Source: Bacteroidota bacterium (GTDB lineage: Bacteria > Bacteroidota > Bacteroidia > AKYH767-A > OLB10). Taken from it: 64,000 nt of DNA. The position numbers and the translations under genes are program-made. The notes under the pieces were generated by a model that worked only from the letters and a program-made list of their open reading frames with translations, was not told the DNA's origin and ran no database searches. How positions within the stretch are numbered: the first letter of the stretch is position 1; each line of letters starts with the position of its first letter. Shown one piece after another: positions 48,390 through 57,751 of this stretch. The stretch covers positions 6,131 to 70,130 of the forward strand of contig JAHEYP010000010.1 in the NCBI GenBank assembly GCA_023251535.1, given 5' to 3'.

Positions 48390-49652
48390 ATGCTCAAAAA
48401 ACTAACTATTCTCTTCCTTTTTATTTTTGCGGGATTTCTGCCTGTCAGAGCAGCTTATGTATTAATTCCGATGGATGAGTCCCAACAGAACCATTTGAAG
48501 GCATACGGGATCGCTTATTGGGTCTTAGCGAATAATCTAGAGGTCGATTGGTTGTTGAATTACCGAGGCGGCTCTTTTATGTTTAAACAGATTCCAGCTC
48601 TTGAGAAGGAATGTCGCGTTCGCGGAGTTACTTTTTCAGTGATCGCGGATGGACAGGCAGCATCTATCTTAGATGAAATAGCTCAGCCGGAAGTGAATAT
48701 GGATCTTGTAAAATTGGAGAAGGCTCCTAAAATGGCAGTATATTCTCCTAAAGATAAACTTCCTTGGGATGATGCAGTGACGCTCGTTCTTACTTATGCC
48801 GAAATTCCTTATGATGTAATTTATGATGAAGAGGTGATAGGAGGTAAGTTACCTACATATGATTGGCTTCACATGCACCATGAAGATTTTACTGGTCAGT
48901 ATGGAAAGTTCTATGCTGCTTATCATTCGGCAGCTTGGTACCAAGAGCAAGTTCGTTCAGAGGAGGCAAAAGCACACAAATTGGGATTCGAAAAAGTTTC
49001 TCAAATGAAATTAGCAGTTGTAAAGAGAATTGAAGAGTTTTTATCTGGCGGTGGATTCTTGTTTTCGATGTGTTCAGGTACTGATAGTTACGATATTGCT
49101 TTAGCAGCTGATGGCCTTGATATTTGCGAAAAGATATATGATGGTGACGGAACAACACCTGAATACAATAAAAAATTGAACTTCAATAATACGCTTGCTT
49201 TCAAGGATTTTAAACTTTCTACAAATCCTTTGGAGTATGAATTCTCTGATATCGACATGACAAATCTGCGTCGTATTCCTCGCAATGAAGATGTTTTTAC
49301 GTTATTTGATTTTTCAGCTAAGTGGGATGTGGTCCCTAGTATGTTATGTCAAAATCATGAGCGCGTGATTAAGGGTTTCATGGGACAAACAACTTCTTTT
49401 AATAAAAATCTGATTAAGTCAAATGTGTTAATTATGGGTGATAATAAAGCGGCTAATGAAGCTCGATATATCCATGGTGAATTTGGCAAAGGAACATGGA
49501 CTTTTTATGGTGGTCATGATCCTGAAGATTATCAACACATGGTAGGAGATCCTCCAACTGATTTAGCATTACATCCGAATAGCCCAGGTTACCGACTTAT
49601 TCTGAATAATGTGTTGTTTCCTGCTGCAAAAAAGAAAAAACAAAAGACTTAG
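48390..49652 (+). CDS. Exported conserved protein, GATase-like fold (often called 'asparagine synthetase B')
   Basis: A 420-residue exported protein of a Bacteroidota family that databases often label 'asparagine synthetase B'. It has a signal peptide (1-21, before AYVLIPMDE) and starts ALIPMDESQQNHLKAYGIAYW in the mature region, with WLLNYRGGSFMF, but lacks the N-terminal Cys nucleophile of AsnB and its ATP-binding domain. Residues ~225-255 (FLSGGGFLFSMCSGTDSYDIAL) look like the nucleophile elbow of class I glutamine-amidotransferase-like or ThuA-like folds, and HGEFGKGTWTFYGGHDPEDYQH resembles a metal or active-site motif near the end. It probably acts in the periplasm or outside; its substrate is unknown and the AsnB name should not be used. 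Confidence 0.75.
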   Translation: MLKKLTILFLFIFAGFLPVRAAYVLIPMDESQQNHLKAYGIAYWVLANNLEVDWLLNYRGGSFMFKQIPALEKECRVRGVTFSVIADGQAASILDEIAQPEVNMDLVKLEKAPKMAVYSPKDKLPWDDAVTLVLTYAEIPYDVIYDEEVIGGKLPTYDWLHMHHEDFTGQYGKFYAAYHSAAWYQEQVRSEEAKAHKLGFEKVSQMKLAVVKRIEEFLSGGGFLFSMCSGTDSYDIALAADGLDICEKIYDGDGTTPEYNKKLNFNNTLAFKDFKLSTNPLEYEFSDIDMTNLRRIPRNEDVFTLFDFSAKWDVVPSMLCQNHERVIKGFMGQTTSFNKNLIKSNVLIMGDNKAANEARYIHGEFGKGTWTFYGGHDPEDYQHMVGDPPTDLALHPNSPGYRLILNNVLFPAAKKKKQKT

Positions 49653-49667
49653 TTTTTTGAGTTATCC

Positions 49668-50003
49668 TTATAGCGCTTGAATAATTCTTGAGCGTGTGAT
49701 GAATCGTACGCCCAGCGGAATCTCAAGTGAAAAGCTCGACCCTCTTCCTTCAACTATATCAATAGTAAGTTCGCAATGCTTCCAATATTCATATTGGTCG
49801 CGACTCATATAGAATTCGCAATCGGCAATTACTCCTAGGCAGATATCGCTATCGCCGGTTTTAAACTCTCCTTTTTCGAAGCACATCGGTTGTGATCCAT
49901 CGCAACATCCTCCGCTTTGATGAAACATTAGTGGCCCGTGTTTTTCCTTGAGCTGTTCAATGATTTCAAAAGCTTCTGGCGTAAGTTTGACTATTGATTC
50001 CAT
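49668..50003 (-). CDS. DUF779 protein (aldehyde dehydrogenase-associated)
   Basis: A 111-residue DUF779 protein: HQSGGCCDGSQPMCFEKGEF with paired cysteines, CLGVIADCEFYMSRDQYEYWKHC and ITIDIV-like strand then FSLEIPLGVRFITRSR. Such genes sit almost always beside an acetaldehyde/aldehyde dehydrogenase. It follows the aldehyde dehydrogenase gene on the minus strand by 87 bp, separated by a terminator hairpin. The role is unknown; the Cys-rich SGGCCDGSQP loop may bind metal. Confidence 0.9.
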   Translation of the reverse strand: MESIVKLTPEAFEIIEQLKEKHGPLMFHQSGGCCDGSQPMCFEKGEFKTGDSDICLGVIADCEFYMSRDQYEYWKHCELTIDIVEGRGSSFSLEIPLGVRFITRSRIIQAL

Positions 50004-50035
50004 GACTTAATATTAGTGGATAATTAATATAATAT

Positions 50036-50069
50036 AAAAAGGGAGCACCGAGGCGATTCGAATGCTCCC
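50036..50069 (-). terminator. Terminator between aldehyde dehydrogenase and DUF779 (minus strand)
   Basis: Reading the minus strand, GGGAGCA pairs perfectly with TGCTCCC (50041-50047 and 50063-50069) around a 15-base loop and is followed by five T. It could end or dampen read-through from the aldehyde dehydrogenase gene into DUF779. Confidence 0.8.
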
Positions 50070-50090
50070 TGAAACTACTGTTTTTTTTGA

Positions 50091-51644
50091 CTAAAAGAAT
50101 CCTAACTTGTTTTTATCGTATGATATCAACATGTTTTTTGTTTGACGATAGTGATTCAACATCATTTTATGAGTCTCGCGACCGAATCCTGATTTCTTAT
50201 ATCCTCCGAAAGGAGCATGAGCAGGGTAGGCATGATAGCTGTTAACCCAAACACGTCCCGCTTGAATTGCTCTAGGAACACGATATAATTCATGTGCATC
50301 GCGCGTCCATACTCCGGCACCTAATCCGTAAAGTGAATCATTTGCAATTTCGATTGCTTCTTCAGTTGTTTTGAATGTTGTTACACAAACAACCGGTCCG
50401 AAGATTTCTTCTTGGAAGATTCTCATTTTATTGTGGCCTTTGAAGATCGTTGGTTGGATATAATATCCTCCTGCAATTTCTCCTCCTTGCTTGTTCGCTT
50501 CACCACCACATAATACTTGCGCACCTTCTTCTTTACCGATCTTCATATAGGAAAGAATTTTCTCGTATTGATCGTTCGAAGCTTGAGCGCCCATCATGGT
50601 TGTTCCATCAAGTGGATGTCCTGTTTTGATGGCTTTTGTTCTTTCAATTACTCGCTCAATAAATTTATCATAGATGCTTTCATGAACAAGCATACGTGAA
50701 GGGCAAGTACAAACTTCTCCTTGGTTTAGTGCAAATAACACGGCTCCTTCAATGGCTTTGTCAAGAAATTCATCATCAGCATCCATTACAGAAGGGAAGA
50801 AAATATTTGGAGATTTTCCTCCTAATTCCATCGTTACAGGAATAAGATTTTCCGATGCATATTGCATAATTAAACGACCTGTAGTTGTTTCTCCCGTGAA
50901 GGCAACTTTCGAAATGCGTTCGCTAGTAGCTAATGGCTTTCCTGCTTCAGGACCAAATCCGCTAACCACATTCAATACTCCCGGAGGTAATATATTGCCG
51001 ATTAATTCCATTAACACCATAATAGATGTTGGAGTTTGTTCAGCGGGTTTAACAACTGTGCAACATCCTGCAGCTAATGCCGGAGCTATTTTCCATGTTG
51101 CCATCAATAACGGGAAGTTCCACGGAATAATTTGTCCTACCACACCTAATGGCTCATGAAGGTTGATACTTACCGTATGCTCATCATGCTCGGAAATAGT
51201 TCCTTCTTCACTTCTTAATACCCCTGCAAAATACCGGAAGTGGTCTATACATAAAGGCAAATCGGCAGCACGTGTTTCACGAATGGCCTTCCCGTTATCG
51301 ATTGCTTCTACTACAGCCAAATATTCTAAATTGTCTTCCATCACTTGAGCAATTTTTAACATTAAGTTGCTTCTATAAGCAGCCGATGTCTTACTCCAAG
51401 TTTTGAATGCCAAATGAGCAGCATCTAAAGCTAATTCGATGTCTTCTTTTGTTCCTCTGGCAGCTTTGGTGAATACTTTTCCGTCGATAGGACTAGTATT
51501 GTCAAAGTATTCTCCTTTTACGGGATCAACGAATTTCCCCCCTATGAAGTTACCATACTTTTCCTTGAATTTCGGACGAGCAGCGATGTTGCTGTTTGTG
51601 GATGCGGCTTTTTCGGCAGCCGGTACATTTGCAGTTGTTTCCAT
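50091..51644 (-). CDS. NAD(P)-dependent aldehyde dehydrogenase (AldA-type)
   Basis: A 517-residue aldehyde dehydrogenase oxidising aldehydes (probably acetaldehyde or other short-chain aldehydes) to acids. NAD-binding [32 protein letters not shown], catalytic base [11 protein letters not shown], and the nucleophile in [14 protein letters not shown] (EVCTCPS: two Cys, the first typical of the family). The length includes an N-terminal extension of ~20 residues ([15 protein letters not shown]...). It is divergent from the AraC regulator and followed by DUF779. Confidence 0.93.
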   Translation of the reverse strand: METTANVPAAEKAASTNSNIAARPKFKEKYGNFIGGKFVDPVKGEYFDNTSPIDGKVFTKAARGTKEDIELALDAAHLAFKTWSKTSAAYRSNLMLKIAQVMEDNLEYLAVVEAIDNGKAIRETRAADLPLCIDHFRYFAGVLRSEEGTISEHDEHTVSINLHEPLGVVGQIIPWNFPLLMATWKIAPALAAGCCTVVKPAEQTPTSIMVLMELIGNILPPGVLNVVSGFGPEAGKPLATSERISKVAFTGETTTGRLIMQYASENLIPVTMELGGKSPNIFFPSVMDADDEFLDKAIEGAVLFALNQGEVCTCPSRMLVHESIYDKFIERVIERTKAIKTGHPLDGTTMMGAQASNDQYEKILSYMKIGKEEGAQVLCGGEANKQGGEIAGGYYIQPTIFKGHNKMRIFQEEIFGPVVCVTTFKTTEEAIEIANDSLYGLGAGVWTRDAHELYRVPRAIQAGRVWVNSYHAYPAHAPFGGYKKSGFGRETHKMMLNHYRQTKNMLISYDKNKLGFF

Positions 51645-51664
51645 GTTTATGATTTTAGTTTTGA

Positions 51665-51672
51665 CAAACCTA
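51665..51672 (-). promoter_or_regulatory. Predicted -7 promoter box (TAGGTTTG, minus strand)
   Basis: Exact TAnnTTTG match 20 bp upstream of the aldehyde dehydrogenase ATG, in the 127-bp region shared with the divergent AraC gene. Confidence 0.5.
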
Positions 51673-51771
51673 AACTGATTCCTTTCGGAAGTATAGCATT
51701 ATTCATTCATCTTATAGCACAAATCGGTCACTTGCTTTTTTGAATTAAATTTTTTGTATATTTATGCTTCA

Positions 51772-52695
51772 ATGTCAAAAGCAATCCGATTAAATGAGGT
51801 AGCCATTACCGATGAAAAACACCTGAAAACACTGGTGGAAAATCGTCGCGCTTACTCTCTAGATCATTGTGAGTTGAATGTTTTTGAAACACATCAGCGT
51901 TCGGAATTGGTCCCCTTGACCTTCTCCGATTTTGTTGTTACAAGTATGCTTCGTGGCAAAAAGGTAATGCACTTATTTGAAAAGTCGGGATTTGATTATC
52001 TCCCAGGTGAAACTGTTTTGGTTCCTGCTAATGTTACCATGAAAATCGATTTCCCTGAGGCGGAAAATGGAAATCCGACTCAATGCATCGCGTTAGCTAT
52101 CGACCAAGATAAAATAAATAATACGTTAGATACTTTAAATGCTCGTTATCCTAGAGAAGAAGGAGCATGGAATTTATCGAATGCTCATTATCATTTTCAG
52201 AATAATATTGATTTGGCACAAAATCTGAATAAACTCATAGGTATTTGTAGTGATAACTCTATTGGTAAAGATATTCTTGCCGATTTAGCATTGCAAGAGT
52301 TGGTTATTCGTATTGTGCAAAGTCAACATCTTTGTATTGTTGATGAAGGAGGATTTTATCAATCTCCTAAAAGTCCATTGTCGTTTATTATCGGTTATAT
52401 TAAAGCAAATGTTACCGATAAGCTTCAAATGGATGTTCTTTGCAATAAGGCTGGAATGAGTAAGGCTACTTTTTATCGTTCTTTTAAACGTGAATTCGGA
52501 ATGAGTCCGATGGATTTTATTCTGCATGAACGAATCAAAAAAGCTAAACGTTTGCTTTGCGAACCAAGTGCTAATGTGAGTGACGTTTGCTATGAAACGG
52601 GTTTTACTGATTTGAATTACTTTGTTCGCTTGTTTAAAAAGATTGAAGGAATTACTCCGAAACAATACCGCATGATTGCCTTTTCTAAGGGATAA
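51772..52695 (+). CDS. AraC family transcriptional regulator
   Basis: A 307-residue AraC-type regulator. N-terminal AraC_N ligand-binding region (residues ~30-170: [47 protein letters not shown]), then a C-terminal double [41 protein letters not shown] and [34 protein letters not shown] chose ATG 51772 (MSKAIRL); the longer frame starts at TTG 51754. It is divergent from the aldehyde dehydrogenase gene and is likely its activator, responding to an aldehyde or alcohol. Confidence 0.9.
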   Translation: MSKAIRLNEVAITDEKHLKTLVENRRAYSLDHCELNVFETHQRSELVPLTFSDFVVTSMLRGKKVMHLFEKSGFDYLPGETVLVPANVTMKIDFPEAENGNPTQCIALAIDQDKINNTLDTLNARYPREEGAWNLSNAHYHFQNNIDLAQNLNKLIGICSDNSIGKDILADLALQELVIRIVQSQHLCIVDEGGFYQSPKSPLSFIIGYIKANVTDKLQMDVLCNKAGMSKATFYRSFKREFGMSPMDFILHERIKKAKRLLCEPSANVSDVCYETGFTDLNYFVRLFKKIEGITPKQYRMIAFSKG

Positions 52696-52755
52696 TCTGT
52701 TTTAAGTTTTCATTTTAGATTGTTAATATTTAGTTTGTCTTAAGGCTTTTTTCGG

Positions 52756-52787
52756 TTGACTCGAATGGGATTATCGCCTTAATTTTG
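52756..52787 (+). promoter_or_regulatory. Predicted Bacteroidota promoter (TTG-N21-TAATTTTG)
   Basis: TTG at 52756-52758 and TAATTTTG at 52780-52787 with 21 bp between match the consensus. The leader to the ompA-like ATG is 43 nt. Confidence 0.65.
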
Positions 52788-52830
52788 CTATGCAGTTTCA
52801 GAGCTGCTCATTTTAATTATAAATTATACC

Positions 52831-53676
52831 ATGAAAAAAAGTTTATTGATTGCAATTGCTTGCACTTATCTGTTTTCAGGCTGTGTAAGTCAGAAAAAGT
52901 ACAAAGCTCAAGTAGCGAAATACGACACCTTAAAAACGAATTATGATAAGGTAGATTTGATGTTGAGTGATTGTGCATCGGAGAGAGAAAAGCAAAGTAA
53001 AAAGATTACTACTTTAGAGGAGGAATTAGCATATGCTAAGAAAAATGGTTCTGCCATGCTTCAACAGTTGAGTGATTTATCGGTAATCAGTGCAACTCAG
53101 TCAGAAAGTATTAAGAAATCACTCGAGAATATTAATGCGAAAGAGGGATATATTCGTAATCTTCAAACAGAACTTTCTCGTAAGGATTCTTTAAATATGG
53201 CACTTGTCCTGAATCTTAAAGGAGCGCTTCAAGATGTGAACGACGATGATGTTAACATTAAAGTGGAAGGTAGCGCTGTCTTTATTTCGATTTCAGATAA
53301 GATGTTGTTTAGAAGCGGTAGCTATGAAATAACTCCACGTGCTAAGGATGTTTTAGGAAAAGTAGCTGCTGTTATAAAAGCGCAACCTGATGTTCAGTTT
53401 ATGGTGGAAGGTCACACGGATAATAAAGCTATCAGCACTGGTGCCATTCGCGATAACTGGGATTTATCAGTTCTTCGTTCAGCTTCTGTGGTTCGTGTTC
53501 TTCAAAAGCAATATGGCGTTGATCCTGCTCGAATGATAGCTGCTGGTCGTAGTGAGTACGTTTCTGTTGCTTCTAATGCTACTCCTGAGGGACGTTCTAT
53601 GAATCGTCGTACAAGAATCGTAATATTACCACAACTCGATCAGTTCTTTAAGCTGATGGAGCCTAAGCAAGACTAA
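52831..53676 (+). CDS. OmpA family lipoprotein
   Basis: A 281-residue OmpA-like protein. The signal ACTYLFSGC gives a lipobox at Cys18. A long coiled-coil follows (~25-145: KYDTLKTNYDKVDLMLSD, EKQSKKITTLEEELAYAKKNG, NINAKEGYIRNLQTELSR). Residues ~155-270 are the peptidoglycan-binding OmpA C domain: VFISISDKMLFRSGSYEITPRAKDVL, FMVEGHTDNKAIS, DLSVLRSASVVRVLQKQYG and GRSEYVSVASNATPEGRSMNRRTRIVI. It tethers the outer membrane to peptidoglycan or sits within an outer-membrane complex. Single gene with a promoter and a long terminator. Confidence 0.9.
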   Translation: MKKSLLIAIACTYLFSGCVSQKKYKAQVAKYDTLKTNYDKVDLMLSDCASEREKQSKKITTLEEELAYAKKNGSAMLQQLSDLSVISATQSESIKKSLENINAKEGYIRNLQTELSRKDSLNMALVLNLKGALQDVNDDDVNIKVEGSAVFISISDKMLFRSGSYEITPRAKDVLGKVAAVIKAQPDVQFMVEGHTDNKAISTGAIRDNWDLSVLRSASVVRVLQKQYGVDPARMIAAGRSEYVSVASNATPEGRSMNRRTRIVILPQLDQFFKLMEPKQD

Positions 53677-53694
53677 TTCCTTTTTCACTATAAG

Positions 53695-53755
53695 TGACCC
53701 TGAAGTGTGTAATCGTGTCGTAAAACGCCGATTTTGCCTACTTCAGGGTCATTTT
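53695..53755 (+). terminator. Long-loop terminator hairpin
   Basis: TGACCCTGAAGT (53695-53706) pairs perfectly with ACTTCAGGGTCA (53740-53751), 12 bp, loop of 33 bases, then TTTTG. The T run and loop overlap the -33 region of the next promoter. Confidence 0.75.
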
Positions 53756-53765
53756 GTTATCTTTG
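53733..53765 (+). promoter_or_regulatory. Predicted Bacteroidota promoter (TTTG-N21-TATCTTTG)
   Basis: TTTG at 53733-53736 and TATCTTTG at 53758-53765 with 21 bp between. The -33 is embedded in the terminator of the upstream gene. The leader to GTG 53784 is about 12 nt. Confidence 0.6.
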
Positions 53766-53783
53766 TAACCTCAATTATTCGTT

Positions 53784-54536
53784 GTGAATCTAAATCCCGG
53801 AAAGAAAGTTTATTTTATCAGTGATTTTCACTTAGGTGTTCCCGATTATGAAAAAAGTCGTGAGCGCGAAGATAAAATTGTTCGCTGGTTAACTTTTATT
53901 GAACAGGATGTCCAGATTCTTTATCTAATGGGCGACGTTTTTGATTATTGGTTCGAATATAAACATGCAGTTCCAAAAGGTTATATTCGTTTATTAGGGA
54001 AATTGGCTCAATTGGCAGATAACGGCGTCGAAATCCATTATTTTACTGGAAATCATGATATGTGGGTCTTCGATTATTTACCGATGGAAATCGGAATGGA
54101 AATTCACCGTGGACCAATTACGAAAGAATACAATGGGAAAAAGTTTTATCTGGGTCATGGCGACGGATTAGGTCCCGGTGATCACGGATATAAGTTCATC
54201 AAAAGAGTATTTGCAAACCCTTTGGCGCAATGGTTGTTTGCTAGAATTCACCCGAATGCAGGCATCGGTATGATGAAATATTTTTCAAAAACAAGCAGAA
54301 TCGCAACTGGTAATTCTGACGAGATTTATTTGGGTGATGATAAAGAATGGCTAATCATTTTCTCTAAAGAAGTGCTGCAAAAGGAGCATTTCGATTATTT
54401 CATTTTCGGTCATCGTCATTTACCGCTCGACAAGCAATTGGGAAATAATAGCCGATATATTAATCTCGGTGAATGGCTGAACCACCAAACATATGCAATG
54501 TTTGATGGCTCTAACGTTCAACTTTTAAAATACTAG
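53784..54536 (+). CDS. lpxH: UDP-2,3-diacylglucosamine diphosphatase (LpxH-like)
   Basis: A 250-residue calcineurin-like phosphoesterase matching LpxH, which hydrolyses UDP-2,3-diacylglucosamine to lipid X in lipid A synthesis. Metal motifs: ISDFHLG (D,H), GDVFDYWFEY (D), GNHDMW (N,H), LGHGDGLGPGDHGYKF (H) and FGHRH (H). It starts with GTG: the in-frame TAA at 53766-53768 closes the frame and no ATG lies between it and 53784. It converges on the M1 peptidase gene, 10 bp apart. Confidence 0.9.
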   Translation: MNLNPGKKVYFISDFHLGVPDYEKSREREDKIVRWLTFIEQDVQILYLMGDVFDYWFEYKHAVPKGYIRLLGKLAQLADNGVEIHYFTGNHDMWVFDYLPMEIGMEIHRGPITKEYNGKKFYLGHGDGLGPGDHGYKFIKRVFANPLAQWLFARIHPNAGIGMMKYFSKTSRIATGNSDEIYLGDDKEWLIIFSKEVLQKEHFDYFIFGHRHLPLDKQLGNNSRYINLGEWLNHQTYAMFDGSNVQLLKY

Positions 54537-54546
54537 GCTTTTATTT

Positions 54547-57500
54547 TTATCGCTCTGTTAGCATATTGCGGAGCTTCAAAGGATTCATCTTTGCAATGTC
54601 AAACTTGAATCGAATCATGTCGCCGAATTTCAGATTGTTGGTCTTGTAATATTCTTCGAGTGATTTCGACTTAATGAAAGGGAAGTATACTTCAACAACA
54701 TCTTTAGCAAGATAGAATGATATCCCAGCTTCATAAATAAATGATGTATTTTCATTGTAAAGATCTTTTAAGCGTGCATCGAGTCCTTCAGTGGTTCCTA
54801 TGTCAGCAAAGAAACGAAGTGGTAATGGAATAGGGAAGTCTGCAGAGATGTTTAATGAAGCAACCCATAGTTGATTATTAGCTATAGGAGTATACATTTT
54901 AAATCCTCCTTGATCAGTATATATCTGACGAGATAATAAGTCGTTGCTCAAGTAGTTTTCAGATCGTCCGAAGTATAAATTATCGTATGCATAATCACTT
55001 GTTCCGAAACCGGCACTTCTGTCACTCATATTAAAACCGTATCCATCTAATAATGCTTCTTTGTCAAGTAAATAACCTCCGAACGCTCTGAAAGTAATTC
55101 CTTTCTTAGCCATTTCATATGATATTTTATATTCTAAATCTAATGCGATCTTGTTGAAGTCTTTATTGTTTTCAAATTTTAAACTTCCTTTCCATGGATC
55201 TATTGCTCGTTGATCCTTGATAGAGTAGGTAAGTCGATTGAATTGCAATTCTTCGGAACTAATATTTAATTTATCTGTCGACGAGTTATAACGGTATTTA
55301 TTTTCTTGGATTAAATTGTTTGAACTTACCTTGATGTTTTGATAAATACTGCTTGTTGCAGATTTAGAACGAATATTGAATGATAGATACGGCTCAACTT
55401 TTAAATAATGAAATTGATCGATTTCTTTGTCTTGATTATCGTTAGTACTGTAATCGAAATCAGTATATGCAAATCGTTGTCCACTTACTCCTAATGTTAT
55501 TGAAGAAAATGGTCCTTTGTTAATATAAAACTTATAGTTCATATTGGCCATCCCTGCAATTTCTCCGTCTTTAAATCCGTACATCGGTGTTGCTACAAAT
55601 TCAAAGTTTCTCACTGGTAAAAAGATATTATGGACAACCAATCCGCCCATAAATCCATTGTAATTATTCCATGCTATCGAAGGAGCTAAGAACAATCGGT
55701 TTTTAGCAGGATACTGCACTTTTGCTAAGAAGTTTAAACTTATTGTTTCTATCTTTTTAAAGATTCCTTTTGTTTTTACAGAGTTGTTAATTCTATTTAC
55801 GTCGGGCATATTATAATTTGGATCAATTACAACATGATCGCAATCAACGCAATTAATAGTATCCTTTGTAAATTTATTGGATGGTGTCAGCCAATGTTGC
55901 GAAGTTATTACTCCATCTTTTATCCCTGCTATACTAACCGGCGTTCGTAAATTCCCTCTGTCTTTTATCGTTATTGCGTAACCGTTAGTCGATTTTTTAA
56001 TTGAACTGATTCCGTAGTTTAATTTCTTATTAGTCCCAATAATATCATCAAAAAACCAATCCAGATCTTGTCCTGTTGATTGTTCAAACGATGCTTTCAT
56101 ATCTTCGGGGTAAGGATGCTTATAGCACCATTTAACAAAGTAATCTTGCATGGCTTTGTCGAATAGATTATCTCCTAAGTAGCTTCTTAAATACTGAAAT
56201 ACATACCCCGTTTTGCGATATACAATTGCTCCGTAGTTAAGGTCTATAAAATCGGGACCAGCGCCTTCAATCGGTTGATCTATTCTTGCCGAAGCTGGAA
56301 TATTGTATTCGAAATCGAACGTTTGTTTGTAGTCCAATTTATCTAGTCCTGTTACCTTTCCTATCCATCCTAATGATGCGCCTAAATCATTTTGATTTTT
56401 ACCGTTTTCTGGAGGATATTTCGTGAGCCAATAACGCATTTCATAGAAGGAGTTTATTCCTTCATCCATCCATGGATGTTCTCTTTCGTTGCTTCCAAAT
56501 AATCCGTAGAACCAATTATGCCCCACTTCATGAGCAATAGTTACTTCTAACGTTAGTGCATTTCCGCTAGTGCCGATAATTGTAACATTCGGATACTCCA
56601 TTCCGCCACCTGCTGCAATAGTTCCATCGACTGCTGTACATTGGTTATAAGGGTAATCACCAATCCATTTTGAATAGTATTCAAGTGCATCTTTAATATA
56701 TTCTGGTCCGCGTTTCCATAGGAAAGCTTCTTTATTGGTAAATAGCGACCATGTGGTTACATGTTTTCCTGTACGAGGCATAATTGCTTCGCCTTTTAGG
56801 ACGTTGAATCTTTTATCGGCAAACCATCCAAAATCATGAACGTTTTCTTGATGAAATTTTAGTGTTTTCATTTCGGAAGAAGAAGGAGGGAAGTTCATGT
56901 CTGGTTTAACATCTTTGCTTCTTTCAGGAAATGTCATAGAAGCCGTTGCAGATGCTTTCATATTCATCCACTCTAATTCTTTTTCACCGTCTACAAGATC
57001 GCCCGTAGCCCCTATTACGTAGTTCGAAGGAAGCGTAATACTTACATCATAACTTCCATATTCTGAATAAAACTCACCTTGATCTAAGTATGGAATGGCA
57101 TGCCAACCTTTATTGTCGTAAACTGCTGGCTTCGGATACCATTGGGTTATAGCATAGGCCTGACCGATATGTCCTAGTCGAGAAAATTCTGCATTCGGGA
57201 TTTTTACAAAGAAAGGGGTATTGATAATAACTCTTTGTCCGGGGTATAATGGCTTACTTAAATCTATTTTGCAGATATCAATATTGTTTTTGTCAATTTG
57301 ATAACGTAATTGTCGCCCATCACTTTTGAAATTGAGTGAATCAATATAACCACGTTCTTCGGGTTTAGCGAAGAACATTTTAGTGTTTTTATGTTGAAGT
57401 TGTTGTTTAGCTAATGCCGAACTTCTGTCTTTGTATGCATTCGGCCACAAATGGAAATATAGGAAAGTTAAGGTGTCGGTTGATCGATTGATATATTCCA

Positions 57501-57651
57501 ACTCCATCGTTGCCGAAAGGGTATGGTTTTTATCATTTAGGGAACAATCGATTTTATAATGAACTTCCTGCTGAAAATAGGGTTTCCCCTGTGCTTTTAC
57601 TATTATGTTTGATGATAGTAATAATAGCAATAAAACAATTCGTTTTTTCAT
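54547..57651 (-). CDS. Exported M1 family metallopeptidase with C-terminal beta-rich domain
   Basis: A 1034-residue protein: signal peptide 1-20 (before QGKPY). Residues ~20-640 are a gluzincin/M1 aminopeptidase: substrate-binding GGGMEYP (the GxMEN equivalent), zinc motif HEVGHNWFYG with HExxH-x18-E completing in DEGINSFYE. Residues ~650-1034 are beta-rich, with alternating aromatic strands (for example FEFVATPMYGFKDGEIAGMAN, GFGTSDYAYDNLYFG, FIYEAGISFYLAKDVVEVYFPF) and a terminal aromatic strand IRFKFDIAKM like an outer-membrane beta-barrel. If right, the peptidase is held at the outer membrane, facing the periplasm or the cell surface. Family M1 proteins trim N-terminal residues from peptides. 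Confidence 0.88.
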   Translation of the reverse strand: MKKRIVLLLLLLSSNIIVKAQGKPYFQQEVHYKIDCSLNDKNHTLSATMELEYINRSTDTLTFLYFHLWPNAYKDRSSALAKQQLQHKNTKMFFAKPEERGYIDSLNFKSDGRQLRYQIDKNNIDICKIDLSKPLYPGQRVIINTPFFVKIPNAEFSRLGHIGQAYAITQWYPKPAVYDNKGWHAIPYLDQGEFYSEYGSYDVSITLPSNYVIGATGDLVDGEKELEWMNMKASATASMTFPERSKDVKPDMNFPPSSSEMKTLKFHQENVHDFGWFADKRFNVLKGEAIMPRTGKHVTTWSLFTNKEAFLWKRGPEYIKDALEYYSKWIGDYPYNQCTAVDGTIAAGGGMEYPNVTIIGTSGNALTLEVTIAHEVGHNWFYGLFGSNEREHPWMDEGINSFYEMRYWLTKYPPENGKNQNDLGASLGWIGKVTGLDKLDYKQTFDFEYNIPASARIDQPIEGAGPDFIDLNYGAIVYRKTGYVFQYLRSYLGDNLFDKAMQDYFVKWCYKHPYPEDMKASFEQSTGQDLDWFFDDIIGTNKKLNYGISSIKKSTNGYAITIKDRGNLRTPVSIAGIKDGVITSQHWLTPSNKFTKDTINCVDCDHVVIDPNYNMPDVNRINNSVKTKGIFKKIETISLNFLAKVQYPAKNRLFLAPSIAWNNYNGFMGGLVVHNIFLPVRNFEFVATPMYGFKDGEIAGMANMNYKFYINKGPFSSITLGVSGQRFAYTDFDYSTNDNQDKEIDQFHYLKVEPYLSFNIRSKSATSSIYQNIKVSSNNLIQENKYRYNSSTDKLNISSEELQFNRLTYSIKDQRAIDPWKGSLKFENNKDFNKIALDLEYKISYEMAKKGITFRAFGGYLLDKEALLDGYGFNMSDRSAGFGTSDYAYDNLYFGRSENYLSNDLLSRQIYTDQGGFKMYTPIANNQLWVASLNISADFPIPLPLRFFADIGTTEGLDARLKDLYNENTSFIYEAGISFYLAKDVVEVYFPFIKSKSLEEYYKTNNLKFGDMIRFKFDIAKMNPLKLRNMLTER

Positions 57652-57696
57652 GCTGTGAAATTACTAAATCATCGCTTGTTTGGTAAGATTGGGCAT

Positions 57697-57726
57697 AAAA
57701 AAAGGGAATCAATTTAATCTTGATCC
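57697..57726 (-). terminator. Rho-independent terminator (minus strand)
   Basis: Reading the minus strand, GGATCAA pairs with TTGATTCC (one bulge) and is followed by seven T. It ends the 57752-58639 gene upstream of the M1 gene. Confidence 0.7.
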
Positions 57727-57751
57727 GCTGTAAGAAGGGCTTTGCAAGAAA

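Noticed and set aside
50041-50069. tRNA-like look: GGGAGCA...GATTCGAATGCTCCC with 7-bp acceptor-like stem and T-loop-like GATTCGAA
   Set aside because: Only 29 bases, with no D-arm or anticodon arm; with a T run on the minus strand it is a terminator.
50752-51159. 135-codon open frame antisense to the aldehyde dehydrogenase gene, and similar antisense frames elsewhere (e.g. 52285-52665)
   Set aside because: They mirror the codon pattern of strongly supported coding genes, have no domains and no promoters.
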